Assembly (NCBI GenBank): GCA_037176885.1 | Contig: JAWWNJ010000173.1 | Span: 372,001 to 436,000, forward strand | Direction of reading: 5' to 3' | Origin: Favolaschia claudopus | Lineage: Eukaryota > Basidiomycota > Agaricomycetes > Agaricales > Mycenaceae | DNA length: 64,000 nucleotides | In this document: in pieces, positions 11,756 to 20,987 of the stretch | How positions within the stretch are numbered: position 1 is the first letter of the stretch | Layout: every line of letters starts with the position of its first letter | Position numbers and translations under genes: made by a program | The notes under the pieces: model-generated | What the model was told of the DNA's origin: nothing | Database searches by the model: none | Seen by the model: only the letters and a program-made list of their open reading frames with translations

Positions 11756-14700
11756 TGTAAGCAGCACTTGGCTTTCAAAACTTCACCAGGACGCGCTTTT
11801 ATACGCTGCAAGAGACGCCCAACCGGCGCGGAGCACATTGTTCATATCATCACGAGGAGCTCATCAACAGTCTCGGTTCGCCTCGCTAGGCACTGCAAAT
11901 CATTAACGAAAGCGGGGCGCGCCGCGTATTTGGTGCAGCCGAGCAAGAGAACAGAGCGGTCAAGTGCGGGTCCGAAAACACAAAGGTTTCCGTATCATTA
12001 CAACAATGTTCCGGAGGATCGCAAGGTCCAGGTTTTCAGACTCCAGAGGTTTTCGTGCCTCAATTGCTCGCCTTTCCCGGTTCTGAAGTAGATTGTCCGG
12101 GACAGTGCGCGGGGCCGCTTGTGCCATGGGGTTCACTCCGTGCGGAGAAGACGGGCTCTTCGCAGCCGAGGTTTACCGAAAGAAAAGGAGCGAGCACATT
12201 GCACTGTGTGCATATGAGTTGTAGAGGTCTCGCATCATCCTCCGATGATTGGGATACCATGGTACCATGGTGATCATGAGCGATCCGATGGAGAGTCGAG
12301 GCAGAAGAGCAGTGCCTGGATTCATTTCAACAGTGTTGAGTTTCCATTCCGTTTGTTGAACGGGAACTAGACGAGGTGGTCGAGATGAATGCCATAACTT
12401 GTGACGAGCCATGCATGTAGTCTGAAGCTAGACGGGCGAAGTTTCCCGTTGAATTTCAATGGTAATTTTCTTGGCGTCCGAAGAGGTCGTAGAACTGGAA
12501 CTTGATCATGAAAGCCGCAAAGTAATTCGATACTGAAGTATTGAATGTCGACTCTCAGGCTCGAGGCAGTGAATTCAATTCATGAGATGTGGAAGAGAGA
12601 GATGGGTTGTACTGGTGTTGAGAGGTTCCGGTATCGATACATATCGCTCGGGAAGGGAGTATAAAGTCGACTGTCGATGTATGGTTTCTTGATGTTGTGG
12701 ACAAGTTGTGGAGGAAGAGTCAGCGTGGGAAGAACTGAGAATTTTGCCTCATCGCAATCATGACCCGCTCAGCACTGAGCGCTACGCTCATCTTGGGCTG
12801 GGGCGCCGTCAAGGCGCCGTCGGTGAATCAGAACCATTCAAATTCAAGCTTCAAGAGCGTCACTTGTCTGAAATGAGAAGATACGGACGTTCAGACTTGA
12901 TTGGGATATCGCAATTGTGCTCCTCAAGTTCATGCAGACTCCGGCCACTGCTTTATAATTACTCCTGCATTCAAACAGTGCCCAATTCTCCGGTCTCGAG
13001 CAAACCCAAATTCCGGGTCTCATCTTTACGGGAGAGAAGCGGATGGGACGGAAATTGCTGGTGTACAAGCCACCTTGACTCTATTTTTCCTGGGACAAGG
13101 GCAAGAAACTTCGTCTACACCTTCAAGTTTCGAATGTCAAATCTCGTGTAGCGGAGATAGCCTATATCCATCGGCGCCTTCTAAATTTGCTGGCGCGAGT
13201 CTCATTTTGGGTCGCTCATTCCAACGGGTTCTCTTCGAAGATCGCTTTTTTTTACAGTAAAAAAAAGCGATCTTCGAAGAGAACCCGTTGGAATGAGCGA
13301 CCCAAAATGAGACTCGCGCCAGCAAATTTAGAAGGCGCCGATGGATATAGGCTATCTCCGCTACACGAGATTTGACATTCGAAACTTGAAGGTGTAGACG
13401 AAGTTTCTTGCCCTTGTCCCAGGAAAAATAGAGTCAAGGTGGCTTGTACACCAGCAATTTCCGTCCCATCCGCTTCTCTCCCGTAAAGATGAGACCCGGA
13501 ATTTGGGTTTGCTCGAGACCGGAGAATTGGGCACTGTTTGAATGCAGGAGTAATTATAAAGCAGTGGCCGGAGTCTGCATGAACTTGAGGAGCACAATTG
13601 CGATATCCCAATCAAGTCTGAACGTCCGTATCTTCTCATTTCAGACAAGTGACGCTCTTGAAGCTTGAATTTGAATGGTTCTGATTCACCGACGGCGCCT
13701 TGACGGCGCCCCAGCCCAAGATGAGCGTAGCGCTCAGTGCTGAGCGGGTCATGATTGCGATGAGGCAAAATTCTCAGTTCTTCCCACGCTGACTCTTCCT
13801 CCACAACTTGTCCACAACATCAAGAAACCATACATCGACAGTCGACTTTATACTCCCTTCCCGAGCGATATGTATCGATACCGGAACCTCTCAACACCAG
13901 TACAACCCATCTCTCTCTTCCACATCTCATGAATTGAATTCACTGCCTCGAGCCTGAGAGTCGACATTCAATACTTCAGTATCGAATTACTTTGCGGCTT
14001 TCATGATCAAGTTCCAGTTCTACGACCTCTTCGGACGCCAAGAAAATTACCATTGAAATTCAACGGGAAACTTCGCCCGTCTAGCTTCAGACTACATGCA
14101 TGGCTCGTCACAAGTTATGGCATTCATCTCGACCACCTCGTCTAGTTCCCGTTCAACAAACGGAATGGAAACTCAACACTGTTGAAATGAATCCAGGCAC
14201 TGCTCTTCTGCCTCGACTCTCCATCGGATCGCTCATGATCACCATGGTACCATGGTATCCCAATCATCGGAGGATGATGCGAGACCTCTACAACTCATAT
14301 GCACACAGTGCAATGTGCTCGCTCCTTTTCTTTCGGTAAACCTCGGCTGCGAAGAGCCCGTCTTCTCCGCACGGAGTGAACCCCATGGCACAAGCGGCCC
14401 CGCGCACTGTCCCGGACAATCTACTTCAGAACCGGGAAAGGCGAGCAATTGAGGCACGAAAACCTCTGGAGTCTGAAAACCTGGACCTTGCGATCCTCCG
14501 GAACATTGTTGTAATGATACGGAAACCTTTGTGTTTTCGGACCCGCACTTGACCGCTCTGTTCTCTTGCTCGGCTGCACCAAATACGCGGCGCGCCCCGC
14601 TTTCGTTAATGATTTGCAGTGCCTAGCGAGGCGAACCGAGACTGTTGATGAGCTCCTCGTGATGATATGAACAATGTGCTCCGCGCCGGTTGGGCGTCTC

Positions 14701-15346
14701 TTGCAGCGTATAAAAGCGCGTCCTGGTGAAGTTTTGAAAGCCAAGTGCTGCTTACAATGTTCCGCTTCGGTGTCCTCCTCAGCTTCACTGCCGTCGCTCT
14801 TGCCCTATCCTCGGGAGACCTTCGCGTCTCCTTGAAGCCTGTCTCGAGCTCCGTCAACTCTATCGACGACATCGTTCTGACGGCCGTTGTGTCCAACCCG
14901 ACTGACCAGGACATCCGCGTCATTGCTAAGAACAATGTGCTCGATAACTCGGCCACTAGCTCCTTCGCTGTGAGCAAGGGCGAGGACGGTGTCTTGTTCA
15001 CCGGTGTGCGGGTAAGCTACATTCTTCCTATGCGGCTTAAACAAGTACTGACTATTCACTTTGCTACACAGACGACCCTTGATCTCTCAGCGGATGCTCT
15101 CTATGTTACCATCCCCGCCGGCTCGTCCATCGCCGTCAACCACACCCGCCTGGGCCCCCTCTTCGACTTCCAAACTCACGGCACCGGAAAATTCAAATTC
15201 GCGCCCAAGACGGTCTTCCAAACCGGCTACAACGCCGACCCTCTCCACGTCGACACAGACGCAGTCGAAGTCAGCGTCACCCACGACGTAGCCAAACGCG
15301 AGCTCATCCCGCTCGAGCGTCGTCTATCAACCCCGACGTGCTCCGA
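11166..15346. repeat. Giant palindrome: 2,090-nt inverted arms, 1-nt spacer
   Basis: The left arm 11166-13255 and right arm 13257-15346 are reverse complements around base 13256. Base x pairs with base 26512 minus x. The centre reads T8-AC-A-GT-A8 (13246-13266). Every open frame of the left arm reappears at the mirrored position with the same length and sequence (for example 12708-13151 and 13361-13804; 11228-11425 and 15087-15284), so no indel and no obvious substitution separates the arms. Pairing breaks at 11165/15347, inside the M35 gene at the join of propeptide and mature domain. The arms contain the start of the M35 gene plus about 1.5 kb upstream, so the two M35 starts fire away from each other. 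It could be a very recent inverted duplication or an assembly or read artefact. Confidence 0.95.
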
Positions 15347-15509
15347 ACAAGGAGACGTGTTACGCGCGTTTTCTTTACATAAAATTCCCAGGAGTGTCAT
15401 TACTTATGCAAACTGCTGTAAATCATGGGAGTGTCCTGGTCTGCAAGCTTGGATTCTCAAACCCGAAATCTTGATCCTCGCTTCTACTTCAATCTATGCA
15501 ATACATTGA
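14757..15509 (+). pseudogene. Truncated M35 copy: signal peptide and propeptide only
   Basis: This is the right-arm copy of the metalloprotease gene. It is identical to the left copy from the ATG through the first intron and the propeptide to STPTCS. There the palindrome ends at 15346 and unrelated sequence begins. The fused frame adds about 55 residues without family resemblance before a stop at 15507-15509. The HExxH and GTxxxxYG motifs are absent, so no protease can be made. If transcribed, it would give a secreted free propeptide with a foreign tail. That is inference, since expression is unknown and the junction itself needs confirming. Confidence 0.85.
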
Positions 15510-15689
15510 CCGTGAATAAATCACTACCGTCTTTCAAGTCAAGGTCCTAGACCGGAAGCGGCAAGCTTTCGTGCTTGTATTGCCTTCAAGAACGTCTTCG
15601 TTGACTCAGACTTGGTGTAACAAAATCAAGAGTCCAGTTCCTTCTGCGTTTCGCGTCCTACCATTTATGTTGCAGTACAGAGCCGCGCA

Positions 15690-17290
15690 ACGATACCAAG
15701 CCAGCAAGCCGATGACCATATTGTTGTTTGGCACCCTAAAGTGGCTGGCAAACAGTTTGTTGCGCAAATAAAAGCGGTACTTGCCGAATCAATCCCAATC
15801 CCTCCTTCGCTCTTACCACCACCATCTCCTCTCCTCCATGCCTGGGATTCTCTGTACAACTGGTCGAGGTCCTCGCCTGGTAAGTCCATTGTCAACACAA
15901 CGCGTGAGCCTGAACTCAATCTAACTCGCCGTTGCAGTTTCATCGCCGTCGCCGACAACGAGCTCGCGGCTGACGAGGGCCTCCATATCTCTTGCTGTCG
16001 TGCCCGCCTAGTGAGTAACTTCATCCTCGACGCGACAAAGCTAACCCGCTGTTTCAGTGACGCTGACAAGCAGCTGTGTTCGACGAGGAGCGACTTTGCG
16101 TGCGGTCTTTGACCTCGCCTAGTGAGTTTTTAGTGTGCTCGACCTGCTGCCTAGTCTAACTCGCTGTTCAAGTGTGCCTGTCATATTCAAGGAGCTCGAG
16201 TTTGGCGAGGTCGCCTAATGTGTCTCGTTCTCTGTACGCAGTCTCGACCAGTCTCATCTCACTTGACTAACCTCCGTCGACAGTGCAGCGTCACCTTGTT
16301 CATCACCGCGCTACCACCATCTTCTCTTCGACACGACGTTGAGACCAAGTCCAAGGCCGCTGCGAGCACCGGGTCTTCTTGGGAAACGGCAGCATCCGTC
16401 GTCGGGACAGGTTCGCCGGTGGATTAAGCCGCTGTTAGGCCACTCCCCGCGATTCCCTGCAAAGACCGGCATTTGATATGCGACGTTGAGCTAGTGCCCT
16501 GCCGCCAGACCGCTCCCCAGCCCCATCGCCCGCTGCTCGCCCACCTTCACTCGACCCGTTTTCGTTCCGCATCTACCACTTCCTGCTCGACGCCGCCCTC
16601 CGTCGACATGCGACCCTGCCTCGACCTGAGAAGTCAACACGACGACGACTGCGAGCTCAGCGACGCGTAGAAGAACACCCCCACTGCGCGTGATTAGGAG
16701 TTATCACTACTGGGCCCCGGTTGGCTAAGCCGCATACAGGCCACCCTTCGCGGAACCCCCCACCGTTGGTAGCGCGCAGTGACGGTTGTTGCTTTCACTG
16801 GCGGAGAACGTGGCAGCGCTGGCGGACACTTCACACACATCGAGCATCAACACCAACCTTCACCAAAGGGCCACGACGCGAAGACCAAGAGCCGGCTTGC
16901 TGGGGACGCTCAGTTTTGTTTGTGCACCGCGGTACGTGGTCGACCCAATTCGTCGCGATTGCCGTCATGGGGGCGGACGCGCTTTCGACTCGTGAGGCGT
17001 TGAGATGAATTGCTTTGTGGGAGGTCTAGGGAGTGTGCTGTTGTGGTGTTGTGCTTAGTTCTCTACCCTTTCAAGATGGTCTGGATCTGATCTTTAGCTT
17101 AGGCCCGTCGCTCGCTGCTTTTCTCCGTCCGCTCGTTGTCGTCGTATTTCTCTCGCCAGCGACATTCGCGCCACGCCCATGCGGCATCATATACCCGTTC
17201 ACATTGTACACCACGTCGGCACCCCCTCGGCCGCTTAGCACATATACCCTCGACGCCCATGTGTATGTACTACGAACTCGCTTTGAAACC
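15690..17290 (+). repeat. Dispersed repeat R, copy 1
   Basis: This roughly 1.5-kb segment is repeated with about 90% identity at 52670-54160 in the same orientation. Its 3' third recurs inverted at 23500-23960. Shared landmarks include the run from GTTGCGCAAATAAA (15759), CTCACCAC-type pyrimidine tracts, TAGGAGTTATCACTA (16696) and a tail with GGTCTGGATCTGAT...CCGTCCGCTCGTTGTCG (about 17075-17145). Three consecutive intron-like modules lie inside (15880-15937, 16011-16057, 16122-16172). Each is preceded by CGCCTA or CGCCTG, begins with GTAAGT or GTGAGT, and ends with CTAAC(T/C)CGC(C/T)GTT plus AG. No long coding frame is conserved between copies and no transposase or reverse transcriptase motif is seen. 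Ends are approximate. The unassigned 180 nt before it (15510-15689) show nothing recognisable. Confidence 0.8.
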
Positions 17291-17461
17291 ATTTGAATCG
17301 TCTCCTGCCAAGTTATCTATGACTCATGAGGATGCTCTGTGCGGCGGCAGCAATGAGGCCAGCCGAAAGCAAGTATGACTATTACCGATAGATCTCTGCT
17401 CTATATTCGATCCTCTAATCTACATACCATAACATTAACAATGATCAAACGACCATGTATT

Positions 17462-18860
17462 CTATCCCAACGTATGCGCATCGAAAAACGGCAAAATATT
17501 CGCCGTTGTCGCGTTAAACGTCGTAACACCTCCATCCAACCCAAGCGTACTAGGCCACGAATGTCCCAGTTCCTTCACAGTGAAGCCATTGACCACCGCC
17601 TGCAGATTACTCGCCGAGCAAGCGGACTCCTTCAGTGTGGTGTCTGCGTGAGGATGCGACACTTTGGCGTTGAAACCGAGAGTATCGCCCGCAGCAGCCT
17701 GTTTAGCTGTGATGTCTGCGCAGCCGTTACGATTTGCCCATGCCTCGCGGTACTCAGTGATGTTGGGCGTTGCGTCTGTAGTCCATGCATTGGTCAAGCT
17801 CGATGATGCGGATATGGAAACGAAGACGCACATTCTGTCCTGCCTTTACGGTCGGCGTCTTGGCCACCGAAGGGAATGATCTAATCGTATTTTTGTATTT
17901 GCTGGTGCTCATGGTAGCATAGTTAGACCGACCTTATCTGCGAGTCCGTGGAAGTTTATGATCGGGACGGGTCGGCCAGGGTCGCAGTCCGCTGGATTGG
18001 CACCAGCGTAGAGGGCTGGGGAAACAGGAGCGAAGGCGGCAAATAAGCCGGCTGTGGCCGGCGTACATGCGAGTAGATTGGTGAAGCCGCCGCCCTGTGG
18101 AGACAAGATTTAGTGATGGTGCTCCACATGTGAATAATTGCGTCCTTACATTGCTTTTGCCCGAGGCGTAAAATCGGTTAGAGTCTAGGCAGAGGTTGTC
18201 GGATAGTTGCTGCACCATTTGTTGCGTGAATGCGATCTGTTAATTGAGCTGAGCTTTCGATCGGTATCAAGAGAAATGTGGAAGCGTGCTCACATCGTCG
18301 ACACCGGGCTAGAGAGCCACTCTCAATTAGTCTACAGAAATGGAAAGAGTATTGCAAGACATACAGGAGAATATGGAGCTCCTTGCCAAGCCCGTATACT
18401 CTCATTGCCGTTCTTACCCGGCCCAAACTGACCATCGGGATACACAGCGACGATACCCTAGAGGCCATTAGCTCGAACGACTGAGTACTAGACGGCTACG
18501 ACCGCGAATTACCTTGCCGTTCAACAGAAGTCCCTTCTCGGAAAGGCCAGAGATCTTTTCTTGTTTCTTTGCGTTTCCCTTGAAGCCATGAAAAGAGACG
18601 ACCAGTGCATGAGGTGTCGTCGGATCGTAATTAGCTGGAATGTAGACGAGGAAAGACCGATCCCCCATTGTGATATTGGCATGGTTGGTATCGTCGAACT
18701 GCCAACTTGAAGCCTGACTGCAGCCCGCAGTGGTGTTCTCAGAGGCAGTCGACGGTGTGGGATCATTAGAGCCGGCGGTGTCCGCCCGAGTTTGGAATCG
18801 TCGAAATGGAAGAGCATTTACAGTCATCGCGAGCATTGTCAGGAAAAGTAGAGAGAACAT
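17462..18860 (-). CDS. CE1-type carboxyl esterase (feruloyl esterase / PHB-depolymerase-like), copy E1
   Basis: This is a secreted serine esterase. The signal peptide is MFSLLFLTMLAMTVNALP (start 18860). A Ser/Thr-rich linker is followed by GCSQASSWQFDD, then FLVYIPANYDPTTPHALVVS with FHGF (oxyanion region). The nucleophile motif GKSNGG is assembled across an intron, and the catalytic His lies in ELGHSWPST near the C-terminus. The ester substrate is not resolved; family members act on feruloylated plant polysaccharides, polyhydroxyalkanoates or acetyl xylan. At least five introns are present. The last runs from GGTCGGTC at about 17932 to an AG just before the final exon and gives LADKDRMCVF in frame. 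Other splice choices give frameshifts. E2 (50372-51776) is a full-length paralogue with the same exon structure, and flanking sequence on both sides is also shared. Confidence 0.8.
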
Positions 18861-19619
18861 GGCGGACTCTGCAGAGTTCAGCGTAAGATGAGAAACCGGC
18901 TCCCAGGAGGCGATAAGAAATTATGAAAATCCAAGAATGAAGGGAGATCTCCAAATTGGAGACGAAGCACTACGACCAGGTAGAAACAATGTGATCGGCG
19001 CCTCTCAGAGTTTGCCAAGTAGAAGAGAGAAAGAATGAACCAGAAAATCTGACGAGCACTATAGGAAGCCAGACATGGGTGATGATCGATGACCGTTGAG
19101 GACAAGGTGGCTCGGTGGAGCTCGATGGCCGATTCGGATACGCCGCGGCAACTGCCGGTCCCCGCCGAACTTTGTTATCACCAACAACTTCAAGTTGTCG
19201 CAAGAATAGCCGCTGTGCTGCGTATACCATGCTTTGTGCTTGTGAACCATTCAAAACCTGTTTGGCGACTGTTCCTCAATGCGATCATCATCTTTTTGTC
19301 TGTCAAGTCACTGCAAATGGTCTCGAGATTTTGTATTTACTCGAAGTCCTGTTTGGTATGGGCCCGGGCTATGCTTCCAGCTCGGATCTCCACCACGAAA
19401 TACAAACCAATCATCCATCAGTCAGAGCTTTGCGCCTCGTAAGCACTGGTTGTTCTAATTCTCGAGTGCTACAAGTCTGGCGCCTCCACACGGACCAACA
19501 GGCAATAGCCCTACTGGCACCTGCCTAAACTTAAATCTACCCCGCGCGGCAGCAGTCGCCCAAATCCCTGCGTTCGACGCCCCCCTGAAGCCGACGCGAT
19601 GCCTAGCAATTTTGAAAGA
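18861..19619. other. E1 upstream region, shared with locus 2
   Basis: The first part (18861-19180) is alignable with 51777-52090 upstream of E2, including the GCGATAAGA and CCGCGGCAA(C/T)TGCCG blocks. The two esterase promoters therefore belong to the duplicated block. The remainder up to repeat S shows no recognisable gene. Confidence 0.55.
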
Positions 19620-20480
19620 TAATTCACACCATAGCTCCCTCATACCCTTCAAAGTCGGAAAATCATACACAAACGTTACACATCAATACGACGCTCATAT
19701 GCATCTATATCGTCCGGAAAATCAAAAAGAACATCGTGCTCCTTCGCCTCCCCTGTCGGTTACAAAACAAAACTCCCCGAGCTGGCATACTCCGTGGCTT
19801 CGCTCTGGGTCCTCGAGTGAGGTGATAGCTCGCTCTTCCACACTCTTCCCTCCTCCCACGTGTTGAATGTCAAGGTCAAAGCTGTGAGCACACACTGGAG
19901 GTCGAAAACACGTCAGACACATCAAAATTAGTGTTTTGAAAATGAAACCAGTAGTTTTCTGGGTCGCAAATGTCGGTGGTGGTTTGTACATTCCTCAAAC
20001 TACTCGAATACCTCACTGACACGCTCTCTGAGGCCGAAAACATGGAAATCAGTGTTCTTGACACCAAAACAAGGGTTTTCAAGGTCGTAAACACCTTATC
20101 TGACTTGCGAGCTGCTTAAACGGCATGAGCCACCTCCCTGACATGCTTTTTTAGCTCACTTGACATCTCGAATCATGTTCACTGCGTGCTTCACAACACT
20201 GCGTTCCTTTTTGGGACCATATGATTAGCGAAATTTCCCTTTATGGACAACACCTCAACTGGTCAGTTCCGCCGCCTTTTCTTCCTTGGTCTGGTTCTGA
20301 TTTCGGTATCCCTTTCTCTGTCCACTTGTAGTCATTGTCATTTTCTTGTGGGCGACATTTGTACGCCCATACAATGATACATGTTTTAGATTGATGGACT
20401 TTACAACCTTATTGCGCTTTCTGTTCCTTGTTGTTTCTCTGTTTCCTGTTCCACTTATTTGGATATACTACCTCCCATTT
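19620..20480 (+). repeat. Dispersed repeat S, copy 1
   Basis: This is an 860-bp segment, and its reverse complement (about 80% alike) lies at 27000-27850. Landmarks are CTCATACCCTTCAAAGTCGG (19640), GTCCGGAAAATCAAAAAGAA (19715), CTCGAGTGAGGTGATAGCT (19812), GCAAATGTCGGT (19966), GAGGCCGAAAACATGGAAAT (20029), GGGACCATATGATTAGCGAA (20213) and TTTCCCTTTATGGA (20233). The last 150 bp (about 20270-20420) share a tail with repeat R. Partial internal repetition of a (T/C)CGAAAACA...TTTTC(A/T)AGGTCG block is visible. No coding domain, long terminal repeat or clean target duplication was found. Confidence 0.7.
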
Positions 20481-20987
20481 GGTTCGTTGAATAACAAAAT
20501 TGTGTGTTGTCAACGAGTTGTGAGAGGCAGAGGGCAAATATTCAAAGGTTTTAACAGTTATTTGATTTCAGTCTCTTTTCTCGTCTCTCCAAAATAAGCC
20601 CGCACAAGCCCTCTACCGGTAGCTCTGCAGATTGGTTTCAAGCTTCATCTGCTTGTCTGCTGTTCGGTGTTCACTTAGGAAGGTAGTTACCTGGTTGATC
20701 CAGCCAGTGATCATCGTGCCTTCAATTTTCGGGAACTTTCTGAATTGTGTACGTTGCATTACTTCGACTGTCCGAAGAGTTGGTAGATTCTGAGACAAGT
20801 CGGTGTGGCGTTTGGAGAGCGGCTCTAAGAGGTCCGAATAGGTCGCGAACATGGAAGTTAGGAACAAGAGCAGTGACAGCTGGCTCAAACATCCACAAAT
20901 CGAATTTGGAGGATGCAGCGGCGGAGCAGCAGCAAAAGAGGGGAACCGTATATCGCCCCTCCTGTTCTCTCCCGCCATCCCTCTCAG
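20481..20987. other. Intergenic region upstream of the SGNH-like gene
   Basis: Between repeat S and the start codon at 20988 no gene was recognised. A minus-strand frame (20613-20978) is open but lacks known motifs. The stretch 20688-20710 resembles the first bases of 18S rRNA by chance (see rejected items). Confidence 0.45.

Noticed and set aside
12708..13151. 147-codon frame in the palindrome arm, mirrored at 13361-13804
   Set aside because: No domain, no splice-consistent neighbours, and conservation between arms is trivial because the arms are identical.
16473..17008. Several short frames inside repeat R that look protein-like
   Set aside because: The corresponding frames in R2 and R3 differ in length and phase and no mobile-element domain is present; R is treated as non-coding.
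20688..20712. TTACCTGGTTGATCCAGCCAGT resembles the 5' end of 18S rRNA
   Set aside because: Only about 22 bases match, with a mismatch, and the sequence after it does not continue as 18S; treated as chance similarity.
20613..20978. Minus frame containing a gag-like phrase (FPKIEGTMITGWINQ)
   Set aside because: The resemblance is weak and no zinc knuckle, protease or reverse transcriptase lies nearby.
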